Shown: positions 12,301-25,796 of the stretch, piece by piece
How the letters are laid out: each line of letters opens with the position of its first letter
How positions within the stretch are numbered: the first letter of the stretch is position 1
Assembly: GCA_950022295.1 (NCBI GenBank)
Contig: OX465597.1
Coordinates: 1,178,001-1,242,000 of the forward strand
Origin: Bromus sterilis
Taxonomy: Eukaryota; Streptophyta; Magnoliopsida; Poales; Poaceae
Reading direction: 5' to 3'
DNA length: 64,000 nt
Position numbers and translations under genes: made by a program
The notes under the pieces: generated by a model
Databases searched by the model: none
Told to the model about the DNA's origin: nothing
Seen by the model: only the letters and a program-made list of their open reading frames with translations

Positions 12301-14039
12301 GGGTGCATTTACGTGTCGGTCATCAACACTCGCAGTTTTGGCCGGTTATGGCCTGTTTCATGGGCTATTAATCACCGTTTTGGGTCCCCGGAGTGATTTC
12401 CACCATTGACGAACCACAGGGTGCATTTACGTGCCGGTCATCAACACTCGCAGTTTTGGCCGGTTATGGCCTGTTTCATGGGCTATTAATCACCGTTTTG
12501 GGTCCCCGGAGTGATTTCCACAATTGACGAACCCCAGGGTGCATTTACGTGAAGGTCATCAGTCCTCGCACTTTTGGCCGATTCTGGCCTGTTTCATGGG
12601 CTATTAATCACCGTTTTGGGTCCCCGGAGTGATTTCCACCATTGACGAACCCCAGGGTGCATTTACGTGTCGGTCATCAACACTCGCAGTTTTGGCCGGT
12701 TATGGCCTGTTTCATGGGCTATTAATCACCGTTTTGGGTCCCCGGAGTGATTTCCACCATTGACGAACCCCAGGGTGCATTTACGTGTCGGTCATCACCA
12801 CTCGCAGTTTTGGCCGGTTATGGCCTGTTTCATGGGCTATTAATCACCGTTTTGGGTCCCCGGAGTGATTTCCACCATTGACGAACCCCAGGGTGCATTT
12901 ACTTCCGGTCATCAACACTCCCAGTTTTGGCCGATTCTGGCCTGTTTCATGGGCTATTAATCACCGTTTTGGGTTCCCGGAGTGATTTCCACCATTGATG
13001 AACCCAGGGTGCATTTACTTCCGGTCATCAACACTCGCAGTTTTGGCCGATTCTGGCCTGTTTCATGGGCTATTAATCACCGTTTTGGGTCCCCGGAGTG
13101 ATTTCCACCATTGACGAACCCCAGGGTGCATTTACGTGCCGGTCATCAACACTCGCAGTTTTGGCCGGTTATGGCCTGTTTCATGGGCTATTAATCACCG
13201 TTTTGGGTCCCCGGAGTGATTTCCACCATTGACGAACCCCAGGGTGCATTTACTTCTGGTCATCAACACTCGCAGTTTTGGCCGATTCTGGCCTGTTTCA
13301 TGGGCTATTAATCACCGTTTTGGTTCCCCGGAGTGATTTCCACCATTGACGAACCCCAGGGTGCATTTACGTGCCGGTCATCAACACTCGCAGTTTTGGC
13401 CGATTCTGGCCTGTTTCATGGGCTATTAATCACCGTTTTGGGTCCCCGGAGTGATTTCCACCATTGACGAACCCCAGGGTGCATTTACGTGCCGGTCATC
13501 AACACTCGCAGTTTTGGCCGATTCTGGCCTGTTTCATGGGCTATTAATCACCGTTTTGGTTCCCCGGAGTGATTTCCACCATTGACGAACCCCAGGGTGC
13601 ATTTACGTGTCGATCATCAACACTCGCAGTTTTGGCCGATTCTGGCCTGTTTCATGGGCTATTAATCACCGTTTTGGGTCCCCGGAGTGATTTCCACCAT
13701 TGACGAACCCCAGGGTGCATTTACGTGCCGGTCATCAACACTCGCAGTTTTGGCCGGTTATGGCCTGTTTCATGGGCTATTAATCACCGTTTTGGGTCCC
13801 CGGAGTGATTTCCACCATTGACGAACCCCAGGGTGCATTTACGTGCCGGTCATCAACACTCGCAGTTTTGGCCGATTCTGGCCTGTTTCATCGGCTATTA
13901 ATCACCGTTTTGGTTCCCCGGAGTGATTTCCACCATTGACGAACCCCAGGGTGCATTTACGTGCCGGTCATCAACACTCGCAGTTTTGGCCGATTCTGGC
14001 CTGTTTCATGGGCTATTAATCACCGTTTTGGTTCCCCGG
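9339..14039. repeat. HOR unit, 40 monomers
   Basis: Order: S P E T C L M P K G U Y U Z P X E T D B P U W Lh G T X E T C L M P K G U D P V U, 4,701 bp. Lh here is acttccgg with ctcgcag and a cacgttttt tail, not gatgaaccc. The last 14 monomers repeat the pattern of a 15-mer with X E replacing S P E. The unit is therefore a fusion of a 25-mer-like left part and a 15-mer-like right part through the flank-type block W Lh G T X E. Confidence 0.88.
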
Positions 14040-16978
14040 AGTGATTTCCACCATTGACGAACCCAGTGCATTTACGTGCCGGTCATCAACACTCGCAGTT
14101 TTGGCCGATTCTGGCCTGTTTCATGGGCTATTAATCACCGTTTTGGGTCCCAGAGTGATTTCCACCATTGACGAACCCCAGGGTGCATTTACGTGCCGGT
14201 CATCAACACTCGCAGTTTTGGCCGGTTATGGCCTGTTTCATGGGCTATTAATCACCGTTTTGGGTCCCCGGAGTGATTTCCACAATTGACGAACCCCAGG
14301 GTGCATTTACGTGAAGGTCATCAGTCCTCGCACTTTTGGCCGATTCTGGCCTGTTTCATGGGCTATTAATCACCGTTTTGGGTCCCCGGAGTGATTTCCA
14401 CCATTGACGAACCCCAGGGTGCATTTACGTGTCGGTCATCAACACTCGCAGTTTTGGCCGGTTATGGCCTGTTTCATGGGCTATTAATCACCGTTTTGGG
14501 TCCCCGGAGTGATTTCCACCATTGACGAACCCCAGGGTGCATTTACGTGTCGGTCATCACCACTCGCAGTTTTGGCCGGTTATGGCCTGTTTCATGGGCT
14601 ATTAATCACCGTTTTGGGTCCCCGGAGTGATTTCCACCATTGACGAACCCCAGGGTGCATTTACTTCCGGTCATCAACACTCCCAGTTTTGGCCGATTCT
14701 GGCCTGTTTCATGGGCTATTAATCACCGTTTTGGGTTCCCGGAGTGATTTCCACCATTGATGAACCCAGGGTGCATTTACTTCCGGTCATCAACACTCGC
14801 AGTTTTGGCCGATTCTGGCCTGTTTCATGGGCTATTAATCACCGTTTTGGGTCCCCGGAGTGATTTCCACCATTGACGAACCCCAGGGTGCATTTACGTG
14901 CCGGTCATCAACACTCGCAGTTTTGGCCGGTTATGGCCTGTTTCATGGGCTATTAATCACCGTTTTGGGTCCCCGGAGTGATTTCCACCATTGACGAACC
15001 CCAGGGTGCATTTACTTCTGGTCATCAACACTCGCAGTTTTGGCCGATTCTGGCCTGTTTCATGGGCTATTAATCACCGTTTTGGTTCCCCGGAGTGATT
15101 TCCACCATTGACGAACCCCAGGGTGCATTTACGTGCCGGTCATCAACACTCGCAGTTTTGGCCGATTCTGGCCTGTTTCATGGGCTATTAATCACCGTTT
15201 TGGGTCCCCGGAGTGATTTCCACCATTGACGAACCCCAGGGTGCATTTACGTGCCGGTCATCAACACTCGCAGTTTTGGCCGATTCTGGCCTGTTTCATG
15301 GGCTATTAATCACCGTTTTGGTTCCCCGGAGTGATTTCCACCATTGACGAACCCCAGGGTGCATTTACGTGCCGGTCATCAACACTCGCAGTTTTGGCCG
15401 ATTCTGGCCTGTTTCATGGGCTATTAATCACCGTTTTGGTTCCCCGGAGTGATTTCCACCATTGACGAACCCAGTGTATTTACGTGCCGGTCTTCAACAC
15501 TCGCAGTTTTGGCCGATTCTGGCCTATTTCATGGGCTATTAATCACCGTTTTGGTTCCCCGGAGTGATTTCCACCATTGACGAACCCCAGGGTGCATTTA
15601 CGTGCCGGTCATCAACACTCGCAGTTTTGGCCGGTTATGGCCTGTTTCATGGGCTATTAATCACCGTTTTGGGTCCCCGGAGTGATTTCCACCATTGACG
15701 AACCACAGGGTGCATTTACGTGCCGGTCATCAACACTCGCAGTTTTGGCCGGTTATGGCCTGTTTCATGGGCTATTAATCACCGTTTTGGGTCCCCGGAA
15801 TGATTTCCACAATTGACGAACCCCAGGGTGCATTTACGTGAAGGTCATCAGTCCTCGCACTTTTGGCCGATTCTGGCCTGTTTCATGGGCTATTAATCAC
15901 CGTTTTGGGTCCCCGGAGTGATTTCCACCATTGACGAACCCCAGGGTGCATTTACGTGTCGGTCATCAACACTCGCAGTTTTGGCCGGTTATGGCCTGTT
16001 TCATGGGCTATTAATCACCGTTTTGGGTCCCCGGAGTGATTTCCACCATTGACGAACCCCAGGGTGCATTTACGTGTCGATCATCAACACTCGCAGTTTT
16101 GGCCGATTCTGGCCTGTTTCATGGGCTATTAATCACCGTTTTGGGTCCCCGGAGTGATTTCCACCATTGACGAACCCCAGGTTGCATTTACGTGCCGGTC
16201 ATCAACACTCGCAGTTTTGGCCGGTTATGGCCTGTTTCATGGGCTATTAATCACCGTTTTGGGTCCCCGGAGTGATTTCCACCATTGACGAACCCCAGGG
16301 TGCATTTACGTGCCGGTCATCAACACTCGCAGTTTTGGCCGGTTATGGCCTGTTTCATGGGCTATTAATCACCGTTTTGGGTCCCCGGAGTGATTTCCAC
16401 CATTGACGAACCCCAGGGTGCATTTACGTGCCGGTCATCAACACTCGCAGTTTTGGCCGATTCTGGCCTGTTTCATGGGCTATTAATCACCGTTTTGGTT
16501 CCCCGGAGTGATTTCCACCATTGACGAACCCCAGGGTGCATTTACGTGTCGATCATCAACACTCGCAGTTTTGGCCGATTCTGGCCTGTTTCATGGGCTA
16601 TTAATCACCGTTTTGGGTCCCCGGAGTGATTTCCACCATTGACGAACCCCAGGGTGCATTTACGTGCCGGTCATCAACACTCGCAGTTTTGGCCGGTTAT
16701 GGCCTGTTTCATGGGCTATTAATCACCGTTTTGGGTCCCCGGAGTGATTTCCACCATTGACGAACCCCAGGGTGCATTTACGTGCCGGTCATCAACACTC
16801 GCAGTTTTGGCCGATTCTGGCCTGTTTCATCGGCTATTAATCACCGTTTTGGTTCCCCGGAGTGATTTCCACCATTGACGAACCCCAGGGTGCATTTACG
16901 TGCCGGTCATCAACACTCGCAGTTTTGGCCGATTCTGGCCTGTTTCATGGGCTATTAATCACCGTTTTGGTTCCCCGG
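14040..16978. repeat. HOR unit, 25 monomers (second form)
   Basis: Order: S P E T C L M P K G U U Z P X E T D B P U D P V U, 2,939 bp. Compared with the 25-mer at 6403 it has lost the Y U pair and gained B P U in place of G Ut. It shares the ggaatg mark (about 15799) with the unit at 6403, two units away. Confidence 0.9.
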
Positions 16979-19091
16979 AGTGATTTCCACCATTGACGAA
17001 CCCAGTGCATTTACGTGCCGGTCATCAACACTCGCAGTTTTGGCCGATTCTGGCCTGTTTCATGGGCTATTAATCACCGTTTTGGGTCCCAGAGTGATTT
17101 CCACCATTGACGAACCCCAGGGTGCATTTACGTGCCGGTCATCAACACTCGCAGTTTTGGCCGGTTATGGCCTGTTTCATGGGCTATTAATCACCGTTTT
17201 GGGTCCCCGGAGTGATTTCCACAATTGACGAACCCCAGGGTGCATTTACGTGAAGGTCATCAGTCCTCGCACTTTTGGCCGATTCTGGCCTGTTTCATGG
17301 GCTATTAATCACCGTTTTGGGTCCCCGGAGTGATTTCCACCATTGACGAACCCCAGGGTGCATTTACGTGTCGGTCATCAACACTCGCAGTTTTGGCCGG
17401 TTATGGCCTGTTTCATGGGCTATTAATCACCGTTTTGGGTCCCCGGAGTGATTTCCACCATTGACGAACCCCAGGGTGCATTTACGTGTCGGTCATCACC
17501 ACTCGCAGTTTTGGCCGGTTATGGCCTGTTTCATGGGCTATTAATCACCGTTTTGGGTCCCCGGAGTGATTTCCACCATTGACGAACCCCAGGGTGCATT
17601 TACTTCCGGTCATCAACACTCCCAGTTTTGGCCGATTCTGGCCTGTTTCATGGGCTATTAATCACCGTTTTGGGTTCCCGGAGTGATTTCCACCATTGAT
17701 GAACCCAGGGTGCATTTACTTCCGGTCATCAACACTCGCAGTTTTGGCCGATTCTGGCCTGTTTCATGGGCTATTAATCACCGTTTTGGGTCCCCGGAGT
17801 GATTTCCACCATTGACGAACCCCAGGGTGCATTTACGTGCCGGTCATCAACACTCGCAGTTTTGGCCGGTTATGGCCTGTTTCATGGGCTATTAATCACC
17901 GTTTTGGGTCCCCGGAGTGATTTCCACCATTGACGAACCCCAGGGTGCATTTACTTCTGGTCATCAACACTCACAGTTTTGGCCGATTCTGGCCTGTTTC
18001 ATGGGCTATTAATCACCGTTTTGGTTCCCCGGAGTGATTTCCACCATTGACGAACCCCAGGGTGCATTTACGTGCCGGTCATCAACACTCGCAGTTTTGG
18101 CCGATTCTGGCCTGTTTCATGGGCTATTAATCACCGTTTTGGGTCCCCGGAGTGATTTCCACCATTGACGAACCCCAGGGTGCATTTACGTGCCGGTCAT
18201 CAACACTCGCAGTTTTGGCCGATTCTGGCCTGTTTCATGGGCTATTAATCACCGTTTTGGTTCCCCGGAGTGATTTCCACCATTGACGAACCCCAGGGTG
18301 CATTTACGTGCCGGTCATCAACACTCGCAGTTTTGGCCGATTCTGGCCTGTTTCATGGGCTATTAATCACCGTTTTGGTTCCCCGGAGTGATTTCCACCA
18401 TTGACGAACCCAGTGTATTTACGTGCCGGTCTTCAACACTCGCAGTTTTGGCCGATTCTGGCCTATTTCATGGGCTATTAATCACCGTTTTGGTTCCCCG
18501 GAGTGATTTCCACCATTGACGAACCCCAGGGTGCATTTACGTGCCGGTCATCAACACTCGCAGTTTTGGCCGGTTATGGCCTGTTTCATGGGCTATTAAT
18601 CACCGTTTTGGGTCCCCGGAGTGATTTCCACCATTGACGAACCACAGGGTGCATTTACGTGCCGGTCATCAACACTCGCAGTTTTGGCCGGTTATGGCCT
18701 GTTTCATGGGCTATTAATCACCGTTTTGGGTCCCCGGAGTGATTTCCACAATTGACGAACCCCAGGGTGCATTTACGTGAAGGTCATCAGTCCTCGCACT
18801 TTTGGCCGATTCTGGCCTGTTTCATGGGCTATTAATCACCGTTTTGGGTCCCCGGAGTGATTTCCACCATTGACGAACCCCAGGGTGCATTTACGTGTCG
18901 GTCATCAACACTCGCAGTTTTGGCCGGTTATGGCCTGTTTCATGGGCTATTAATCACCGTTTTGGGTCCCCGGAGTGATTTCCACCATTGACGAACCCCA
19001 GGGTGCATTTACGTGTCGATCATCAACACTCGCAGTTTTGGCCGATTCTGGCCTGTTTCATGGGCTATTAATCACCGTTTTGGGTCCCCGG

Positions 19092-20506
19092 AGTGATTTC
19101 CACCATTGACGAACCCCAGGTTGCATTTACGTGCCGGTCATCAACACTCGCAGTTTTGGCCGGTTATGGCCTGTTTCATGGGCTATTAATCACCGTTTTG
19201 GGTCCCCGGAGTGATTTCCACCATTGACGAACCCCAGGGTGCATTTACGTGCCGGTCATCAACACTCGCAGTTTTGGCCGGTTATGGCCTGTTTCATGGG
19301 CTATTAATCACCGTTTTGGGTCCCCGGAGTGATTTCCACCATTGACGAACCCCAGGGTGCATTTACGTGCCGGTCATCAACACTCGCAGTTTTGGCCGAT
19401 TCTGGCCTGTTTCATGGGCTATTAATCACCGTTTTGGTTCCCCGGAGTGATTTCCACCATTGACGAACCCCAGGGTGCATTTACGTGCCGGTCATCAACA
19501 CTCGCAGTTTTGGCCGATTCTGGCCTGTTTCATGGGCTATTAATCACCGTTTTGGGTTCCCGGAGTGATTTCCACCATTGACGAACCCCAGGGTGCATTT
19601 ACTTCCGGTCATCAACACTCGCAGTTTTGGCCGATTCTGGCCTGTTTCATGGGCTATTAATCACGTTTTTGGGTCCCCGGAGTGATTTCCACCATTGACG
19701 AACCCCAGGGTGCATTTACGTGCCGGTCATCAACACTCGCAGTTTTGGCCGATTCTGGCCTGTTTCATGGGCTATTAATCACCGTTTTGGGTCCCCGGAG
19801 TGATTTCCACCATTGACGAACCCCAGGGTGCATTTACGTGTCGGTCATCAACACTCGCAGTTTTGGCCGGTTATGGCCTGTTTCATGGGCTATTAATCAC
19901 CGTTTTGGGTCCCCGGAGTGATTTCCACCATTGACGAACCACAGGGTGCATTTACGTGCCGGTCATCAACACTCGCAGTTTTGGCCGGTTATGGCCTGTT
20001 TCATGGGCTATTAATCACCGTTTTGGGTCCCCGGAGTGATTTCCACAATTGACGAACCCCAGGGTGCATTTACGTGAACGTCATCAGTCCTCGCACTTTT
20101 GGCCGATTCTGGCCTGTTTCATGGGCTATTAATCACCGTTTTGGTTCCCCGGAGTGATTTCCACCATTGACGAACCCCAGGGTGCATTTACGTGCCGGTC
20201 ATCAACACTCGCAGTTTTGGCCGATTCTGGCCTGTTTCATCGGCTATTAATCACCGTTTTGGTTCCCCGGAGTGATTTCCACCATTGACGAACCCCAGGG
20301 TGCATTTACGTGCCGGTCATCAACACTCGCAGTTTTGGCCGATTCTGGCCTGTTTCATGGGCTATTAATCACCGTTTTGGGTCCCCGGAGTGATTTCCAC
20401 CATTGACGAACCCCAGGGTGCATTTACGTGCCGGTCATCAACACTCGCAGTTTTGGCCGATTCTGGCCTGTTTCATGGGCTATTAATCACCGTTTTGGGT
20501 CCCCGG
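19092..20506. repeat. Internal duplication, copy 1 (12 monomers)
   Basis: B P U W Lh G T X E' V G G. The following 12 monomers from 20507 read B P U W U H G T X E' V U. Both carry the rare gtgaacg mark in E' and the direct step from E' to V. They diverge where Lh is replaced by U H and in the final two monomers. Confidence 0.75.
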
Positions 20507-21096
20507 AGTGATTTCCACCATTGACGAACCCCAGGTTGCATTTACGTGCCGGTCATCAACACTCGCAGTTTTGGCCGGTTATGGCCTGTTTCATGGGCTA
20601 TTAATCACCGTTTTGGGTCCCCGGAGTGATTTCCACCATTGACGAACCCCAGGGTGCATTTACGTGCCGGTCATCAACACTCGCAGTTTTGGCCGGTTAT
20701 GGCCTGTTTCATGGGCTATTAATCACCGTTTTGGGTCCCCGGAGTGATTTCCACCATTGACGAACCCCAGGGTGCATTTACGTGCCGGTCATCAACACTC
20801 GCAGTTTTGGCCGATTCTGGCCTGTTTCATGGGCTATTAATCACCGTTTTGGTTCCCCGGAGTGATTTCCACCATTGACGAACCCCAGGGTGCATTTACG
20901 TGCCGGTCATCAACACTCGCAGTTTTGGCCGATTCTGGCCTGTTTCATGGGCTATTAATCACCGTTTTGGGTTCCCGGAGTGATTTCCACCATTGACGAA
21001 CCCCAGGGTGCATTTACGTGCCGGTCATCAACACTCGCAGTTTTGGCCGATTCTGGCCTGTTTCATGGGCTATTAATCACCGTTTTGGTTCCCCGG

Positions 21097-21211
21097 AGTG
21101 ATTTCCACCATTGACGAACCCAGTGTATTTACGTGCCGGTCATCAACACTCGCAGTTTTCGCCGATTCTGGCCTGTTTCATGGGCTATTAATCACGTTTT
21201 TGGGTCCCCGG
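21097..21211. repeat. Mosaic monomer H (115 bp)
   Basis: One monomer combines three marks otherwise kept apart: the gaacccagtgtat deletion head of Y/Z, but with gtcatc rather than gtcttc; ttttcgcc of class F; and the cacgttttt tail of Mh/Lh. It is the only F-type mark seen left of 38 kb. Confidence 0.88.
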
Positions 21212-23330
21212 AGTGATTTCCACCATTGACGAACCCCAGGGTGCATTTACGTGCCGGTCATCAACACTCGCAGTTTTGGCCGATTCTGGCCTGTTTCATG
21301 GGCTATTAATCACCGTTTTGGGTCCCCGGAGTGATTTCCACCATTGACGAACCCCAGGGTGCATTTACGTGTCGGTCATCAACACTCGCAGTTTTGGCCG
21401 GTTATGGCCTGTTTCATGGGCTATTAATCACCGTTTTGGGTCCCCGGAGTGATTTCCACCATTGACGAACCACAGGGTGCATTTACGTGCCGGTCATCAA
21501 CACTCGCAGTTTTGGCCGGTTATGGCCTGTTTCATGGGCTATTAATCACCGTTTTGGGTCCCCGGAGTGATTTCCACAATTGACGAACCCCAGGGTGCAT
21601 TTACGTGAACGTCATCAGTCCTCGCACTTTTGGCCGATTCTGGCCTGTTTCATGGGCTATTAATCACCGTTTTGGTTCCCCGGAGTGATTTCCACCATTG
21701 ACGAACCCCAGGGTGCATTTACGTGCCGGTCATCAACACTCGCAGTTTTGGCCGATTCTGGCCTGTTTCATCGGCTATTAATCACCGTTTTGGTTCCCCG
21801 GAGTGATTTCCACCATTGACGAACCCCAGGGTGCATTTACGTGCCGGTCATCAACACTCGCAGTTTTGGCCGATTCTGGCCTGTTTCATGGGCTATTAAT
21901 CACCGTTTTGGTTCCCCGGAGTGATTTCCACCATTGACGAACCCAGTGCATTTACGTGCCGGTCATCAACACTCGCAGTTTTGGCCGATTCTGGCCTGTT
22001 TCATGGGCTATTAATCACCGTTTTGGTTCCCCGGAGTGATTTCCACCATTGACGAACCCCAGGGTGCATTTACGTGCCGGTCATCAACACTCGCAGTTTT
22101 GGCCGATTCTGGCCTGTTTCATGGGCTATTAATCACCGTTTTGGGTTCCCGGAGTGATTTCCACCATTGATGAACCCAGGGTGCATTTACTTCCGGTCAT
22201 CAACACTCGCAGTTTTGGCCGATTCTGGCCTGTTTCATGGGCTATTAATCACGTTTTTGGGTCCCCGGAGTGATTTCCACCATTGACGAACCCCAGGGTG
22301 CATTTACGTGCCGGTCATCAACACTCGCAGTTTTGGCCAATTCTGGCCTGTTTCATGGGCTATTAATCACCGTTTTGGGTCCCCGGAGTGATTTCCACCA
22401 TTGACGAACCCCAGGGTGCATTTACGTGTCGGTCATCAACACTCGCAGTTTTGGCCGGTTATGGCCTGTTTCATGGGCTATTAATCACCGTTTTGGGTCC
22501 CCGGAGTGATTTCCACCATTGACGAACCACAGGGTGCATTTACGTGCCGGTCATCAACACTCGCAGTTTTGGCCGGTTATGGCCTGTTTCATGGGCTATT
22601 AATCACCGTTTTGGGTCCCCGGAGTGATTTCCACAATTGACGAACCCCAGGGTGCATTTACGTGAAGGTCATCAGTCCTCGCACTTTTGGCCGATTCTGG
22701 CCTGTTTCATGGGCTATTAATCACCGTTTTGGGTCCCCGGAGTGATTTCCACCATTGACGAACCCCAGGGTGCATTTACGTGTCGGTCATCAACACTCGC
22801 AGTTTTGGCCGGTTATGGCCTGTTTCATGGGCTATTAATCACCGTTTTGGGTCCCCGGAGTGATTTCCACCATTGACGAACCCCAGGGTGCATTTACGTG
22901 TCGATCATCAACACTCGCAGTTTTGGCCGATTCTGGCCTGTTTCATGGGCTATTAATCACCGTTTTGGGTCCCCGGAGTGATTTCCACCATTGACGAACC
23001 CCAGGGTGCATTTACGTGCCGGTCATCAACACTCGCAGTTTTGGCCGGTTATGGCCTGTTTCATGGGCTATTAATCACCGTTTTGGGTCCCCGGAGTGAT
23101 TTCCACCATTGACGAACCCCAGGGTGCATTTACGTGCCGGTCATCAACACTCGCAGTTTTGGCCGATTCTGGCCTGTTTCATCGGCTATTAATCACCGTT
23201 TTGGTTCCCCGGAGTGATTTCCACCATTGACGAACCCCAGGGTGCATTTACGTGCCGGTCATCAACACTCGCAGTTTTGGCCGATTCTGGCCTGTTTCAT
23301 GGGCTATTAATCACCGTTTTGGTTCCCCGG

Positions 23331-25796
23331 AGTGATTTCCACCATTGACGAACCCAGTGCATTTACGTGCCGGTCATCAACACTCGCAGTTTTGGCCGAT
23401 TCTGGCCTGTTTCATGGGCTATTAATCACCGTTTTGGGTCCCAGAGTGATTTCCACCATTGACGAACCCCAGGGTGCATTTACGTGCCGGTCATCAACAC
23501 TCGCAGTTTTGGCCGGTTATGGCCTGTTTCATGGGCTATTAATCACCGTTTTGGGTCCCCGGAGTGATTTCCACAATTGACGAACCCCAGGGTGCATTTA
23601 TGTGAAGGTCATCAGTCCTCGCACTTTTGGCCGATTCTGGCCTGTTTCATGGGCTATTAATCACCGTTTTGGGTCCCCGGAGTGATTTCCACCATTGACG
23701 AACCCCAGGGTGCATTTACGTGTCGGTCATCAACACTCGCAGTTTTGGCCGGTTATGGCCTGTTTCATGGGCTATTAATCACCGTTTTGGGTCCCCGGAG
23801 TGATTTCCACCATTGACGAACCCCAGGGTGCATTTACGTGTCGGTCATCACCACTCGCAGTTTTGGCCGGTTATGGCCTGTTTCATGGGCTATTAATCAC
23901 CGTTTTGGGTCCCCGGAGTGATTTCCACCATTGACGAACCCCAGGGTGCATTTACTTCCGGTCATCAACACTCCCAGTTTTGGCCGATTCTGGCCTGTTT
24001 CATGGGCTATTAATCACCGTTTTGGGTTCCCGGAGTGATTTCCACCATTGATGAACCCAGGGTGCATTTACTTCCGGTCATCAACACTCGCAGTTTTGGC
24101 CGATTCTGGCCTGTTTCATGGGCTATTAATCACCGTTTTGGGTCCCCGGAGTGATTTCCACCATTGACGAACCCCAGGGTGCATTTACGTGCCGGTCATC
24201 AACACTCGCAGTTTTGGCCGGTTATGGCCTGTTTCATGGGCTATTAATCACCGTTTTGGTTCCCCGGAGTGATTTCCACCATTGACGAACCCCAGGGTGC
24301 ATTTACGTGCCGGTCATCAACACTCGCAGTTTTGGCCGATTCTGGCCTGTTTCATGGGCTATTAATCACCGTTTTGGTTCCCCGGAGTGATTTCCACCAT
24401 TGACGAACCCAGTGCATTTACGTGCCGGTCATCAACACTCGCAGTTTTGGCCGATTCTGGCCTGTTTCATGGGCTATTAATCACCGTTTTGGTTCCCCGG
24501 AGTGATTTCCACCATTGACGAACCCCAGGGTGCATTTACGTGCCGGTCATCAACACTCGCAGTTTTGGCCGATTCTGGCCTGTTTCATGGGCTATTAATC
24601 ACCGTTTTGGGTTCCCGGAGTGATTTCCACCATTGATGAACCCAGGGTGCATTTACTTCCGGTCATCAACACTCGCAGTTTTGGCCGATTCTGGCCTGTT
24701 TCATGGGCTATTAATCACGTTTTTGGGTCCCCGGAGTGATTTCCACCATTGACGAACCCCAGGGTGCATTTACGTGCCGGTCATCAACACTCGCAGTTTT
24801 GGCCAATTCTGGCCTGTTTCATGGGCTATTAATCACCGTTTTGGGTCCCCGGAGTGATTTCCACCATTGACGAACCCCAGGGTGCATTTACGTGTCGGTC
24901 ATCAACACTCGCAGTTTTGGCCGGTTATGGCCTGTTTCATGGGCTATTAATCACCGTTTTGGGTCCCCGGAGTGATTTCCACCATTGACGAACCACAGGG
25001 TGCATTTACGTGCCGGTCATCAACACTCGCAGTTTTGGCCGGTTATGGCCTGTTTCATGGGCTATTAATCACCGTTTTGGGTCCCCGGAGTGATTTCCAC
25101 AATTGACGAACCCCAGGGTGCATTTACGTGAAGGTCATCAGTCCTCGCACTTTTGGCCGATTCTGGCCTGTTTCATGGGCTATTAATCACCGTTTTGGGT
25201 CCCCGGAGTGATTTCCACCATTGACGAACCCCAGGGTGCATTTACGTGTCGGTCATCAACACTCGCAGTTTTGGCCGGTTATGGCCTGTTTCATGGGCTA
25301 TTAATCACCGTTTTGGGTCCCCGGAGTGATTTCCACCATTGACGAACCCCAGGGTGCATTTACGTGTCGATCATCAACACTCGCAGTTTTGGCCGATTCT
25401 GGCCTGTTTCATGGGCTATTAATCACCGTTTTGGGTCCCCGGAGTGATTTCCACCATTGACGAACCCCAGGGTGCATTTACGTGCCGGTCATCAACACTC
25501 GCAGTTTTGGCCGGTTATGGCCTGTTTCATGGGCTATTAATCACCGTTTTGGGTCCCCGGAGTGATTTCCACCATTGACGAACCCCAGGGTGCATTTACG
25601 TGCCGGTCATCAACACTCGCAGTTTTGGCCGATTCTGGCCTGTTTCATCGGCTATTAATCACCGTTTTGGTTCCCCGGAGTGATTTCCACCATTGACGAA
25701 CCCCAGGGTGCATTTACGTGCCGGTCATCAACACTCGCAGTTTTGGCCGATTCTGGCCTGTTTCATGGGCTATTAATCACCGTTTTGGTTCCCCGG
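23331..25796. repeat. HOR unit, 21 monomers
   Basis: Order: S P E T C L M Pt U R W Mh N T X E T D P V U, 2,466 bp. The E after S P has tttatgtg (about 23600). Pt joins a ggttat box to a ggttcccc end. The next unit has P K V at this place, so Pt looks like a fusion that removed two monomers. Confidence 0.9.

Larger units (their letters stand above)
16979..23330. repeat. HOR unit, 54 monomers
   Basis: Order: S P E T C L M P K G U U Z P X E T D B P U W Lh G T X E' V G G B P U W U H G T X E' V U R W Mh N T X E T D P V U, 6,352 bp, the longest S-to-S interval. K has ctcacag here. Both E' carry gtgaacg and end ggttcccc before V. Inside, the 12-monomer blocks beginning with B at 19092 and 20507 are diverged duplicates. 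The end R W Mh N T X E T D P V U founds the pattern of the next two units. Confidence 0.88.
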
